DNA of 64,000 nucleotides from an uncultured Mollicutes bacterium (GCA_900539865.1 UQDS01000006.1:24300-88299), one strand, 5' to 3'. Counted from the stretch's first letter, positions 1 to 9,428 are shown. The notes: generated by a model not told the origin, from the letters alone. Translations and numbers: made by a program.

Positions 1-1746
1 AAACTTATCGATTACTCTTCACCAAAAGAATTCAATAAGTATAGTCCCTTCTCTGCTTTATTTATTGCTGAATCTACATTATTCAATTCTGTTAAACAAG
101 TTAGTGGTGGATCCTCTACTGTTCTATATACGGATATTAATATCGATGACTTCGTTAAATATGATGAGAATGTATATTACTACTCCAGCAATGCGTTAAA
201 AGCAGCCAAATCGGGTATCTACAAAGTGGATGCTACTGATCCAAATGCCGAGCCGATTGTTACAAAAGTATTTGAAGGTAAGAGTGATAACTTAGCTATC
301 TATGGTGAAAATCTCTTCTTCACAAATGGTAATGATCACAATTATTTATATAAGATGAATCTATCCAATGGTGAAACATCATTGGTCATGGAAGAAAAGG
401 TTCATGAGTTCACAATCGATAACGATAAGCTTTATTGCACAGTCAACAGCTTAGTCAATGACTATATTGGTTATCTTGATTTGTCTAGCTCAGCAACAAA
501 GCCAATCAAATTAACAGATGCAGCTGGTGAATTCTTATCAGTTAAAAATGGTTACTTATATTACAACTACACTGACCTTTTCGCCCAAATTGATGATTCA
601 TTTAAAGGAATTTGGAGAATTAGAACAAGCGGTGGTTTACCCGAACAATTATTAGCGAATGCTGGTGTTAATGGATTTGATGTCGAATCATACAACTCTT
701 TGGTTTATACCGATTCATCGAATTTGCATTTATATCGCTATAACACTTCTACGAAGACGTCTACAGACTTGTTAGATGGTTTTGTCGCTCCGGAATTAAC
801 ACCATTAAACATCGGTGGTCAAACAATTTCTTTTGGAACAAAAACATATTACTTAAATATGTATGCAGGTAAGACACTTTATTGCTACGATGAAGCCAGC
901 AAAAAGAGCTCTCAATTAACAACCAATAAAGTTGAAGATTTCTATATCTATAATGGAATTATGTATTTCAACCAAGTCACAATGTTAACGAACAACGACT
1001 TATATGCTGTTAACTTAGCAATGGGTGATGATGTCATAAAAATCAATTCCAACGATGTTAGAAATATGGTTAGCGATGGAACTTATCTATATGCAACTCA
1101 TTACAACTGGGCAGGCGTCTCTGGTGGTATGTCTAGAATGAGACTTGATGGCAGTGAATATGTTAAATTTTCGGAAGTTAATGGCGCAAAGAACCTTACC
1201 GTCAAAGACGGCAAACTTTATTACATCAATTGTTCTACAGGTCAAGACAACGGCTATATCGAGTATGTTACACTGAGTGATATCACATCTACAACCGAAG
1301 ATCTTGTTTCAACAAGACTCTCTGACAACATTAAGAACGTTAAACAATTCGCATTTGACGGTAACAATATCTTTTATATCTATAACGGCACAATCGATAA
1401 TTCCGTTAGAAGAACAGACTTCACATCTTTAGACGAAGGAACAAAACTGGCTTCCAGTAAGACAAATCCGAACGAAATCTTATTAAACGGCAACTATGTT
1501 TATTACTATTCGTATGCTGCTTCTTCTGTATATAGTGCAGGCTTCTATAGAGTTAGTAAGGATGCTACCGCGGATGGAACCCAAGAATTATTAGTTGGAT
1601 ATGATTCTAAATACTATGGTTCCAATTTATCTATCTCTGATTCTGGCTACTTGTATTTCTTGAATTACATTCCAAAATTATTATTAGGTGATGCTCATTT
1701 CTATCAAATTAATTTGAGCACAAAAGCAGTGACAAAAATCAACTAA
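1..1746 (+). CDS. Large secreted beta-propeller-like protein, 3' part only
   Basis: The frame is open from the first base, so the true start lies outside the window; 581 codons are visible. The protein is rich in Asn, Tyr, Ser and Thr and is built of recurring short beta-strand units of the type 'NGxLYYIN...GxxxxL' roughly every 40-50 residues, for example near positions 370, 550, 940 and 1210. This resembles DUF5050-like or other beta-propeller extracellular proteins of gut Firmicutes. No enzymatic motif is recognised. It is probably a surface or lipoprotein, but its N-terminal signal cannot be seen. It ends just before a strong terminator. An apparent start at 226 (GTG) is only an internal codon. 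Confidence 0.75.
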   Translation, partial: KLIDYSSPKEFNKYSPFSALFIAESTLFNSVKQVSGGSSTVLYTDINIDDFVKYDENVYYYSSNALKAAKSGIYKVDATDPNAEPIVTKVFEGKSDNLAIYGENLFFTNGNDHNYLYKMNLSNGETSLVMEEKVHEFTIDNDKLYCTVNSLVNDYIGYLDLSSSATKPIKLTDAAGEFLSVKNGYLYYNYTDLFAQIDDSFKGIWRIRTSGGLPEQLLANAGVNGFDVESYNSLVYTDSSNLHLYRYNTSTKTSTDLLDGFVAPELTPLNIGGQTISFGTKTYYLNMYAGKTLYCYDEASKKSSQLTTNKVEDFYIYNGIMYFNQVTMLTNNDLYAVNLAMGDDVIKINSNDVRNMVSDGTYLYATHYNWAGVSGGMSRMRLDGSEYVKFSEVNGAKNLTVKDGKLYYINCSTGQDNGYIEYVTLSDITSTTEDLVSTRLSDNIKNVKQFAFDGNNIFYIYNGTIDNSVRRTDFTSLDEGTKLASSKTNPNEILLNGNYVYYYSYAASSVYSAGFYRVSKDATADGTQELLVGYDSKYYGSNLSISDSGYLYFLNYIPKLLLGDAHFYQINLSTKAVTKIN

Positions 1747-1753
1747 ATGAAGT

Positions 1754-1803
1754 AAAAGACCAGCAATACCTCAATATTTTGCGGTAAAACTGGTCTTTTT
1801 TGT
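1754..1803 (+). terminator. Rho-independent terminator of the propeller protein gene
   Basis: A 10-bp stem AAAAGACCAG / CTGGTCTTTT (1754-1763 with 1790-1799) is followed by a T run. The loop holds a small internal TACC/GGTA pairing. Confidence 0.85.
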
Positions 1804-2430
1804 TCTTAAATCATCACGACTTTATAATACAGAGTTTTTGAATTAAATGGATTATCGATATGATTACTACTTTAAGCCTTGTCATTGTTTCTTTGTACTG
1901 AAATCATAAGAACTTGATCGTGTCCTTGTGCATGATTGATTTTAATTGGATAGATGTGTCATCATCAAAAGAACAACACCAATGGTGTTATTTGATTGAC
2001 GCTTTAATTTTACTATCAAAAGAAAAATATATGAACAACCTTATCGCTTCTTCTGTTGGATTGCGTTTGTATATATCGTTGTTAAATTTTCTTTGTTTCT
2101 CGGGTTAGTAACATTGAAATATCAATATGATAAAAAAGTCGGACATTGGTTTGGGATTTCTTTTAATTGTAATACTTATTTTCATTCCCTGTCTTATGTT
2201 TCTATTCAAATTATGTTGAATATTGATGGAATCTTGTTTGTTCCATAATATCTCAAAGCAATTCTTTTGACACGAAATCGAGGTAGACGACATCCGATGT
2301 TTCTAAAAGCAAAATCCTTTCCTTTAAGCCCATCCTGAAGTATGTTCTTAATATTTCACAAATGTTCTTGATAATTAACAAAATTTAGGAATGCTTTTAT
2401 GATATATTAGTTTTGAAAGAAGGTGTGACA
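1801..2430. other. AT-rich gap without a convincing gene
   Basis: About 630 bases separate the terminator and the XRE regulator. A 30-codon membrane-like reading frame (2127-2219, plus) has no ribosome site, and a 64-codon frame at 1914-2108 looks random. No RNA family was recognised. It is best read as decayed or regulatory DNA at the edge of the accessory island. Confidence 0.4.
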
Positions 2431-3024
2431 ATGTTTGAAGATCGTCTTAAAGACTTAAGGAAGAAAAAAGGTGTCACGCAAGCCCAGGTTGCCGAGAGTA
2501 TCTATGTCTCAAGGAGTCTGATAGCAAAATTTGAAACCGGTGCAGCGTATCCAAACAGGGAAACATTGGAAAAGCTCGCACTGTATTTCGATGTACCAGT
2601 TTCCGAGCTCATCGTTCAAGATGAAACAACGCTGATTGTGGTGGAGACAAAAGACATCTCGAAAAGAATTCGTTTCATCTCTTTGGTTTTCATCTTGGCT
2701 CTTGCCGCAATTTATTCAATTATCGTCTTCATCCCGATGCTTAAGGGAAATAGGTACGTCTATCCGATTCCCCCAGGGCAGGATTACCCAAACCGCGAGT
2801 ATTTTTTTGCGAGCATTTTTTCCGGAACGTTTGAGCACGGCAATCCGATCGGCTTAATTTCCTTTTTTCTTAGCTTCGCTTTGGTTTGTTTATCTTTCTC
2901 ATGTTTTATCTTTAAAGAAAAGCGATATTCTGCCTTTTTAAGGTTAGCGACTTACCTTTTGTTTTTCGTGGATGCTTTCGTTTGTGTTGCATCTGTCATT
3001 TTCTGTTTAAGCTATATATCATAG
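2431..3024 (+). CDS. XRE-family HTH regulator with membrane C-terminus
   Basis: The protein has 197 residues. Residues about 5-60 form an XRE/Cro-type helix-turn-helix (TQAQVAESIYVSRSLIAKFE, then the conserved ALYFDVPVSEL). The C-terminal half carries about three hydrophobic membrane helices (about 84-106, 138-160 and 170-196), so the DNA-binding head is likely tethered to the membrane. Such HTH-membrane proteins are common in Firmicutes and often control their own neighbourhood; the target is unknown here. The ATG at 2431 is chosen because AGAAGGTG sits 5-7 bases before it; an in-frame TTG at 2413 would lie on top of that site. A 41-codon gene follows after 8 bases. Confidence 0.85.
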   Translation: MFEDRLKDLRKKKGVTQAQVAESIYVSRSLIAKFETGAAYPNRETLEKLALYFDVPVSELIVQDETTLIVVETKDISKRIRFISLVFILALAAIYSIIVFIPMLKGNRYVYPIPPGQDYPNREYFFASIFSGTFEHGNPIGLISFFLSFALVCLSFSCFIFKEKRYSAFLRLATYLLFFVDAFVCVASVIFCLSYIS

Positions 3025-3032
3025 AGGTAAAA

Positions 3033-3158
3033 ATGAGTTCAATTTTATTAGGACTAGCCGCTTTGGCTAATCTTACAGGCTTTACTTCTGGCTCCAATTT
3101 TGAGACGACCGAAGCGTGTTTATTCGATGCATTGGCTGAAATTGAAAAATCAATATAA
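3033..3158 (+). CDS. Small hydrophobic protein of 41 residues, unknown
   Basis: This short frame starts with ATG 5 bases after GAGGT, and that ribosome site overlaps the stop region of the XRE regulator, so the two are probably co-translated. The peptide begins MSSILLGLAALANLTGF and ends with an acidic helix-like tail (FDALAEIEKS). It has one Cys. I recognise no family. It could be a small membrane partner of the regulator or a chance frame; the placement and ribosome site favour a real gene. Confidence 0.45.
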   Translation: MSSILLGLAALANLTGFTSGSNFETTEACLFDALAEIEKSI

Positions 3159-3261
3159 AATTGTTGTGTTCCTTCTTGTGATCCAAATTAAAGAACTTTG
3201 TGGCAATAATAATGAAAATTGACAATAAAAATTACAGTTAATAAAGGAGTGGCTAAATTTA

Positions 3262-3573
3262 TTAATAGATGAGCTCAGTTTGATTTTCTTTCAAAGCATA
3301 ATAAATATATTTAGGTGAGAATTTACATTGGATCAATTTGTAGCAATAATATCCACACCAAAAGTTTTCATTAATATAAGTAACACATCCGCAAGAAGCT
3401 CCACCTCTCTGATATAAGTACAGTTTCTCTTTTCTTATTGTATGTGGTGTAGAGACCAGATTCTTTGGTTCTCCATTGATATATTTATAAGGATTAGCAG
3501 GACTCAATAAGGTGGTATCAATTTGTTTTCCTTTTTCAAGATGACAAATTTCTTTAATTTTATACATTTTCAT
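3262..3573 (-). CDS. Orphan type I restriction HsdS half-subunit (target-recognition fragment)
   Basis: The 103-residue product matches the pattern of one HsdS half: an opening like 'YKIKEICHLEKGK', a central 'YQRGGASCGCVTYINENFWCG' region that corresponds to the 'IPRxGSxxGxVxYxxxxFW' motif of HsdS target-recognition domains, and a short helical end (SPKYIYYALKENQ). A full HsdS has about 400 residues with two such halves, so this is a fragment or a stand-alone half. No hsdM or hsdR is in the window. The ATG at 3573 has GAGG 7 bases upstream; the longer frame reaching 3648 has no such site. It may be a relic of a restriction locus or a reservoir of specificity. Confidence 0.6.
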   Translation of the reverse strand: MKMYKIKEICHLEKGKQIDTTLLSPANPYKYINGEPKNLVSTPHTIRKEKLYLYQRGGASCGCVTYINENFWCGYYCYKLIQCKFSPKYIYYALKENQTELIY

Positions 3574-3648
3574 GCCGCCACCTCGTGCATGATAAATCGT
3601 GATTTGATGAGTGTTTGTCTTAAAGTTACCTTTGTTTAAAAACATCAA

Positions 3649-3902
3649 ACCTTTTTTACATGCACTTTATAGTGATTTAAATTTTGTTATATATATATAT
3701 TTTTTAAAAAATTATAAAAATATTTAAGAGTTATATTAATAATGTAAAAGAAAATATTATCGATTAAATGATAATTATTTGTAAAATGTCTAACGAGAAT
3801 TTGACATTTTTAAATAACTATTAGTTAATCATCGAAAAATAGAGAAAAGAACATAGACAAATAGTATAATTGAATTAAATCTATAAATTGAGGTGAAGAA
3901 CA
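3649..3902. other. Very AT-rich intergenic region with an inverted repeat
   Basis: This stretch holds a TA-repeat tract near 3690-3700, an 8-bp perfect inverted repeat AAAATGTC / GACATTTT (3783-3790 and 3803-3810) and a TATAAT at 3865-3870 without a clear -35. The ribosome site AGGTG at 3891-3895 precedes the ATG at 3903 of the DUF2075 gene. The repeat could be an operator for this gene or a weak terminator. Confidence 0.4.
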
Positions 3903-4145
3903 ATGATTAAAAGTGAACGCTGCTTATACAATAACGATTTTAATAGTTTTTGTTCCGAGGAGGAAAACTCAATTCTAGGTAACTTAACAGAAAAATAGCA
4001 TGGAGAACTTTCTTCAACACAAGTTGATGCTTGGAAAGAAGAAATATTTTTACTTAAAAAGTGTCTTTCTTCCTATCATAATGATGACGGACAAATAATT
4101 TTTGAATATGATATTCCTAGATTAGGTAAAAGAATCGATGTTGTA
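3903..4145 (+). pseudogene. N-terminal part of the DUF2075 gene, interrupted by in-frame TAG
   Basis: A well-formed start (AGGTG, then ATG at 3903) opens a frame that continues without shift into the DUF2075 gene, except for one TAG at 3996-3998 (codon 32). Downstream of the stop the translation is convincingly protein-like and leads into 'PRLGKRIDVVLLFKG', which gives the first Asp of a PD-(D/E)XK nuclease motif (Asp79), completed by Glu92 and Lys94 in 'CLEFKVG'. So the true gene is 3903-6044 with a nonsense codon. It may be a recent point mutation, a sequencing error, or stop read-through. No ATG or GTG restart with a ribosome site is seen after the TAG. Confidence 0.7.
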
Positions 4146-6044
4146 TTGTTATTTAAAGGCATTGTTTTTTGTCTTGAATTTAAAGTGGGTGAGTCGATCA
4201 TTCACGAAGGAGACATAGATCAGGTTTTTGATTATGCTCTCGATTTAGCTAATTTCCATAAATTCAGTCAAGGAAGAATTATTGTTCCGATTTTGATTGC
4301 TACTAAAACAAGCAGAAATTCTAGTAAAATTCAAAAATCCGGTTATTTGGACAACGTTCTTAATCCGTTAGTAACTGGTGAAAAAGGCATAGATAGTCTT
4401 ATAGAAAACATCCTAAAGGAGTATCCATCAGAAAGAGAAATTGATCCTAATTGGATCATTAGTCCCTATGCTCCTACTCCAACCATTATTGAAGCCGCTC
4501 GAGCTCTCTATGAAAACCATACTGTGGAAGATATAACGAGACACGAAGCGGATAAGGTGGATACCGATAAAACTATTTCATACATTTTGAATGTGATCAA
4601 AGATAGTAAAGACAATAATAAGAAGAGCATTTGCTTTGTCACTGGGGTGCCAGGTGCTGGAAAGACACTCGTTGGCTTAGATGTTGCAGTAAAACAAACG
4701 TATCAAGGAAATGATGAACCGGTAAAAGATGAGAGCGCCGTATATTTATCTGGTAACGGACCTTTTGTCGCTGTTTTAACAGAAGCATTAGCACAGGACA
4801 ATGTGAAGAAAACAAAAGAAAAAGGTAAGTCAAAAAAGCTCTCTGATGCTCGACGTGAAGTTTCGAAATCAATTCAGATTATTCATCGTTATCGTGATAA
4901 CATGCTGATGAAGATTAAAAATCCTGTAGTTGACGGAAAATTAGAAATTGATCCTGAAAAGGCAGTCAAAGTTGAAAAGGCAGGCTTTGGTGAAGTTGAA
5001 CATGTTGCCATTTTCGACGAAGCACAAAGATCTTGGACACATAAGCGTTTAGCAGATTATCTTAAAAGAGGTGGAACATATGGCAATAAGCTTAAAGTTC
5101 CTAATTTTCCACTTTCCGAAGCAGCTTTCTTAATTTGGTCTTTAGACCAAAGAGAGGATTGGGCGACAATTGTATGCTTGGTTGGTGGCGGTCAAGAAAT
5201 CAACACAGGTGAAGCAGGGATATCGGAATGGATTAAAGCATTGAATGATAAATTTCCGCATTGGAATGTTCATATTTCAAGTAAACTAACTGATCCAGAA
5301 TATGCGGAAGGTAAGGTAAACGAGCTGCTAAGAAACAATGAAAAAGTCATCTTCTCTGATGAATTGCATCTGGCTGTTTCCTTAAGATCGTTTCGGGCCG
5401 AAAAACTATCTGCATTTGTACACGCTTTACTTACCTTTGATACAAATACAGCTTGTGAAATATATAAAGAAATTAAAGATAAGTATCCAATTAAATTGAC
5501 AAGGGATATGCATAAAGCCAAAAAATGGTTGAATGATAAAGTAAGAGGAAGCGAGAGAACAGGCGTTCTCGTCACAAAAGAATCTGCAAGATATAAACCG
5601 TTATCAATCCATGTTTTACCATCCGGAGATGAAAATGCAGTGCACTGGTTTTTAGAAGATAAAACCGATATACGTGCATCAAATTTTCTCGAGGATGCCG
5701 CTACCGAAATTCAAGTACAAGGTTTAGAACTTGATTATACTTGTTTGCTTTGGGATGCTGATATGAGATGTGAAAATGGAAAGTGGCATTTCTACAGGTT
5801 TAACGGAAAAACAGAGTGGAAAGAGCAACTTGGAAATACGGAAAGTAACCAAGAACTAAGAAAATATATGCTTAACGCATATCGTGTTTTATTAACTCGT
5901 GCTCGATTAGGGATGATTATATGTGTTCCGACTGGAAATTCAAATGTAACCTATAGCGGTTTCCCTGAGGATAGTACGAGACTTCCTGAATATTATGATG
6001 GGACTTATGAATATCTTAAAAGTTTAGGAATTGAAGAAATATAA
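4146..6044 (+). CDS. DUF2075 family DNA/RNA helicase-nuclease (open part after the TAG)
   Basis: The open part codes for 632 residues. A Walker A motif GVPGAGKT is at residues 167-174, the Walker B-like 'AIFDEAQR' around residue 300, and a late helicase motif 'YRVLLTRARLGMII' near the end; together these mark the DUF2075 superfamily 1-like helicase core. The first 15 residues keep the E-x-K half of a PD-(D/E)XK nuclease site (LEFKVG) whose Asp lies upstream of this frame. DUF2075 proteins are often found with restriction and phage-defence genes. The apparent TTG start has no ribosome site, so this part is probably made only if the upstream TAG is bypassed. A terminator follows directly. Confidence 0.75.
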   Translation: MLFKGIVFCLEFKVGESIIHEGDIDQVFDYALDLANFHKFSQGRIIVPILIATKTSRNSSKIQKSGYLDNVLNPLVTGEKGIDSLIENILKEYPSEREIDPNWIISPYAPTPTIIEAARALYENHTVEDITRHEADKVDTDKTISYILNVIKDSKDNNKKSICFVTGVPGAGKTLVGLDVAVKQTYQGNDEPVKDESAVYLSGNGPFVAVLTEALAQDNVKKTKEKGKSKKLSDARREVSKSIQIIHRYRDNMLMKIKNPVVDGKLEIDPEKAVKVEKAGFGEVEHVAIFDEAQRSWTHKRLADYLKRGGTYGNKLKVPNFPLSEAAFLIWSLDQREDWATIVCLVGGGQEINTGEAGISEWIKALNDKFPHWNVHISSKLTDPEYAEGKVNELLRNNEKVIFSDELHLAVSLRSFRAEKLSAFVHALLTFDTNTACEIYKEIKDKYPIKLTRDMHKAKKWLNDKVRGSERTGVLVTKESARYKPLSIHVLPSGDENAVHWFLEDKTDIRASNFLEDAATEIQVQGLELDYTCLLWDADMRCENGKWHFYRFNGKTEWKEQLGNTESNQELRKYMLNAYRVLLTRARLGMIICVPTGNSNVTYSGFPEDSTRLPEYYDGTYEYLKSLGIEEI

Positions 6045-6056
6045 CGGTTTTAAAAT

Positions 6057-6089
6057 GGGATGATAACAAAGAATCATCCCTTTATTTTT
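6057..6089 (+). terminator. Terminator of the DUF2075 gene
   Basis: An 8-bp stem GGGATGAT / ATCATCCC (6057-6064 and 6073-6080) is followed by TTTATTTTT. Confidence 0.8.
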
Positions 6090-6184
6090 GATTCAGATCG
6101 GGTAAAAAAAGAAGAATAAATAAAATATTTTTGTATAATAATAACATAAGCAAGGAATGTGAAGGTCATTAATCTTTTTTATCG

Positions 6185-6212
6185 TGATATAATTGAATGT
6201 GTACAACGTACA
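6185..6212 (+). promoter_or_regulatory. Extended -10 promoter and adjacent palindrome upstream of the SF1 helicase
   Basis: TGATATAAT at 6185-6193 is a perfect extended -10 element with no clear -35. Seven bases downstream lies TGTAC-AAC-GTACA (6200-6212), a 5-bp perfect inverted repeat at the likely start of transcription, which could be an operator. The leader to the gene at 6312 would be about 110 bases. Confidence 0.45.
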
Positions 6213-6311
6213 TTTTGCGAAAAAAGAAAAAGTTGAATCTAGTAAAAACAGGATTTTTGAAAAAAAGATGCCATAACAATCATTCATAGGTATTGTCAAC
6301 GAAAAACAAAA

Positions 6312-9300
6312 ATGAAACAATCGATTAAAAATACTTTATATCAAGCCATTTTAGAAAACAAATGGATTGAAATTGATTATGTAAATAGAAAAAAAGAAGA
6401 AACTAGTTTTTATATTGGCATTAAAGACATCGATGCCCAAAAAGATATAATCACATGTGATATTTTTAATCCTTTTAAAAGCGAAACCTTGTTTAATGAA
6501 AGCTTGAAAAGAAAGGATTTGCTCATTTTATATTCTGGAATTCAGAAGGCAGAAGTTCTAGAACAAAGTTATTATGAATCTCCAAAAGATTTGATTGAAA
6601 AAATCGAAAAGAGTGACTTGTTAAAAGATTATTTAGAAATTGAACAATTTGATAATAATATTCTTCATTATCTTGCGGATGCCTATCAGTTGGATAACGA
6701 CCCATACCTAAAAGATACAATTATGATCCCTGGAGTTGATTTAACTGAACTTGCTAAGAATAAAAGGTACGAACTTGATTCAGAACAATTTGCTGTTATT
6801 TTAGAACAAGTTTTTAAGAAAGATAGGAATGACACTTCTAGAATTTATCGTAAGCAGGATTTAGCAATCAATTCATTCTCTATTGATATCAATGGAAAAC
6901 AATATGTTGTTGCATATCATAAGCTTGGTTTGAACTTCAAAAATAAAACGCTTGTGATGGCGGAACATTCAACAATTAACAAAACCTTTTTAATAGAAGA
7001 AAAAACAGTAACTCTAGGAACATACTTGGATACAAACCCAAATGAGTTTTGTGCTGAATTTGATGCGAGAAAACGAGAATTTATTTCATACATCGAAGAA
7101 AATTTTCATAGAAATGAAAAGGTCAACACCAGGCCAAATATCTTTTTAATTGATAGACAATTTCTTAAAGGTGTAGATAATGCCTTTGAAGCTATCACAG
7201 AAATGGATAACAACAATACGCTTTCTATTCCTTTAAAAGCGTTTTTTGGCCGTAATAAATCACGTTCAGGTACGCAAAAAGATCCCAATATCGTTGTCTT
7301 TGATAGAGATAAAATTAATATTGACCAAATGAGAGTTGTATATAATTCAATGGTCAACCATGTCACCTATGTTAAAGGTCCTCCCGGCACTGGCAAGACG
7401 GAAACAATATTCAATGTCCTTTTATCTGCTTATGCAAATGATAAGACAGTTTTAGTGTGTTCAAACAATAACCATCCAGTAAACGATATCTTTGAAAAGA
7501 TGACTGGCTCGCTTAAACACAAGAAGATATTTTCCTCTGAATACGAAGACGTTGTCTTTCCAATCATGCGTTTAGGTAGTAATAAAGAAATGACGGAAAC
7601 TCTAAAAAAGTTGAAAGTTATATTGGAATTCGCTAAGAGAAAGGCCAGTACAACACTTAAAGCGGAAGCGACTGAAAAAAGTAAAGAAAAGATAATGTCT
7701 GGCTATACTGAATTAAGAGAAATCTTAAAAGATTATGAAGACATACAAGAGGCAAAAGAAAAAGTCGAAAAGTTAATGAAAATTAAGACGATTCAAAAGC
7801 CTGAACTAGTAAATATTAAAATTGATGAACAAATAGCAAATCTCAATAAAAAGATTAAAGAAATGTGGCAAATTAAAGATAGTGACGTTACAAAATACGC
7901 TATCTCAGCTTCAAAGAATATAGACTTTCAAAACTGGATATATTATTCATCATTAATGCGCATCTTAAAATTAACCAATGCGACATATAAAGATTTGAGA
8001 GATATTATCAACAATCCCGAAGAAGAGACTGCTGTTAAAGAATTAAACAAATATATTCGTGATGATAAAAAGCTAAGGAGATTCACGGATATTTTCCCCA
8101 TTATTGTATGTACTAATATTTCTTGTGATAAGTTAGGTGCACCAAAACCACAGTTTGATTTATGTATTATGGATGAATCTGGTCAGTGCAATATTGCAAC
8201 GTCCTTGATACCAATTGTTCGAGCAACTGATTTACTTTTAGTTGGCGATACAAACCAACTTCAACCTGTTACTGTCATTGAAAATGAGACAAACGATTTC
8301 TTGATGGAAAAATATAATGTTGGTAAGGAATACGACTATGTTTCCAATTCAATTCTATCGACAATGCTTCGTAAGGATGTCAATTCCAAGTCGATTTTGC
8401 TCAGTTATCACTATCGATGCGGAAGGAAAATCGCTAACTTTGTCAATAAGAGATTCTATGAAGATAGACTCAAACTTTTTAATGACCGAAATGGTAAGTT
8501 AGAGTATGTTATTGTTCAAAATTCAAATCATTCCAGTGCCAGAAATTCTTACATACAAGAAGCAAGAGCGATAGTCGATATTGTTAAGAAATATAACTAT
8601 AACGATGTTGGAATTATCACTCCTTTTGTGAATCAAGCCAATCTTATAAATGAAGAGCTTAGTAAAGAAGGGATTAATAATGTTCGCGCTGGTACAGTTC
8701 ATAGATTACAGGGTTCTGAAAAGCCGATAATTATTCTTTCTTCAGCTCTTTCTCCCACTACAGGGAAGAAAACAATGGATTGGGTAGCGAACAATCATGA
8801 ATTGATCAATGTGGCAGTAACTAGAGCAAAAGAAAAGTTTATATTTGTAGGAGATAAAGAAACGATTGATTTAAGGAGTAAAAATGACAAAAAAGTAAGT
8901 GATTTAAAGTCTCTTTCTGATTATGTTTATTCAAACGGTGAAGCCGTAGTCCCTCAATCCGATATTACAATCAGCACAGATTTCTCGAATAACTCTCAAA
9001 ATGAAAAAGATTTCTTTGAAACGGTTACCCCCTATTTCAACAAGAAGGGTACGAAATTTAGAATGAGTAGAAACATTCCGATGAAGAATATTATAAGGCC
9101 GTATAATGATGATGAGACGAAACTAATCGGTCAAAAGGAATTTGATTTTGTAGTCGAAGCTACAGACGGATTCCTTAATAGATACTACAGACCAATCTTG
9201 GTTTTTGAAATTGATGGTGGCGAACATGTCGGCTCATCTATTACTGCTCAACGCGATAGAGAAAAGGAACAAGTTTGTAAAAATCACGGCATAAAAGTTA

Positions 9301-9428
9301 TCAGAATTGCAAATAACCAAGTCAAAGACTATGAGTTGATCATTCGATTGTTTGAGAGCATAATTAAAGACGTTTCTGATATGGATAGCGAACAAATTCA
9401 AATGTCTTTATTTGATGAAGACAATTAA
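6312..9428 (+). CDS. SF1 (Dna2/Upf1-like) helicase with C-terminal nuclease-like domain
   Basis: The protein has 1038 residues. The N-terminus (about 10-60) resembles a small beta-barrel of WYL type found in this family. The helicase core has Walker A GPPGTGKT near 355, Walker B 'LCIMDESGQ' near 620, 'LLLVGDTNQLQP', 'SYHYRCG', 'GTVHRLQGSEK' and 'NVAVTRAKEKFIFVGD', all typical of Upf1/Dna2-type SF1B helicases. The C-terminus (about 890-1020) has 'EFDFVV' followed by 'VFEIDGGEH' and 'DREKEQVCKNHGIKVIRI', the pattern of DUF2726/PD-(D/E)XK-type nuclease domains. It probably acts on foreign or damaged DNA. No good ribosome site precedes the ATG. It neighbours a DUF2075 nuclease-helicase and an HsdS fragment, which suggests a defence island. 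Confidence 0.85.
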   Translation: MKQSIKNTLYQAILENKWIEIDYVNRKKEETSFYIGIKDIDAQKDIITCDIFNPFKSETLFNESLKRKDLLILYSGIQKAEVLEQSYYESPKDLIEKIEKSDLLKDYLEIEQFDNNILHYLADAYQLDNDPYLKDTIMIPGVDLTELAKNKRYELDSEQFAVILEQVFKKDRNDTSRIYRKQDLAINSFSIDINGKQYVVAYHKLGLNFKNKTLVMAEHSTINKTFLIEEKTVTLGTYLDTNPNEFCAEFDARKREFISYIEENFHRNEKVNTRPNIFLIDRQFLKGVDNAFEAITEMDNNNTLSIPLKAFFGRNKSRSGTQKDPNIVVFDRDKINIDQMRVVYNSMVNHVTYVKGPPGTGKTETIFNVLLSAYANDKTVLVCSNNNHPVNDIFEKMTGSLKHKKIFSSEYEDVVFPIMRLGSNKEMTETLKKLKVILEFAKRKASTTLKAEATEKSKEKIMSGYTELREILKDYEDIQEAKEKVEKLMKIKTIQKPELVNIKIDEQIANLNKKIKEMWQIKDSDVTKYAISASKNIDFQNWIYYSSLMRILKLTNATYKDLRDIINNPEEETAVKELNKYIRDDKKLRRFTDIFPIIVCTNISCDKLGAPKPQFDLCIMDESGQCNIATSLIPIVRATDLLLVGDTNQLQPVTVIENETNDFLMEKYNVGKEYDYVSNSILSTMLRKDVNSKSILLSYHYRCGRKIANFVNKRFYEDRLKLFNDRNGKLEYVIVQNSNHSSARNSYIQEARAIVDIVKKYNYNDVGIITPFVNQANLINEELSKEGINNVRAGTVHRLQGSEKPIIILSSALSPTTGKKTMDWVANNHELINVAVTRAKEKFIFVGDKETIDLRSKNDKKVSDLKSLSDYVYSNGEAVVPQSDITISTDFSNNSQNEKDFFETVTPYFNKKGTKFRMSRNIPMKNIIRPYNDDETKLIGQKEFDFVVEATDGFLNRYYRPILVFEIDGGEHVGSSITAQRDREKEQVCKNHGIKVIRIANNQVKDYELIIRLFESIIKDVSDMDSEQIQMSLFDEDN

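Noticed and set aside
1914..2108. 64-codon plus-strand frame
   Set aside because: No ribosome site, random-looking composition and no similarity to a known family.
2127..2219. 30-codon membrane-like frame
   Set aside because: No ribosome site or promoter; kept only as part of the gap description.
3690..3701. TA-dinucleotide tract as possible phase-variation repeat
   Set aside because: Short and not within or directly at a promoter spacer or coding sequence.
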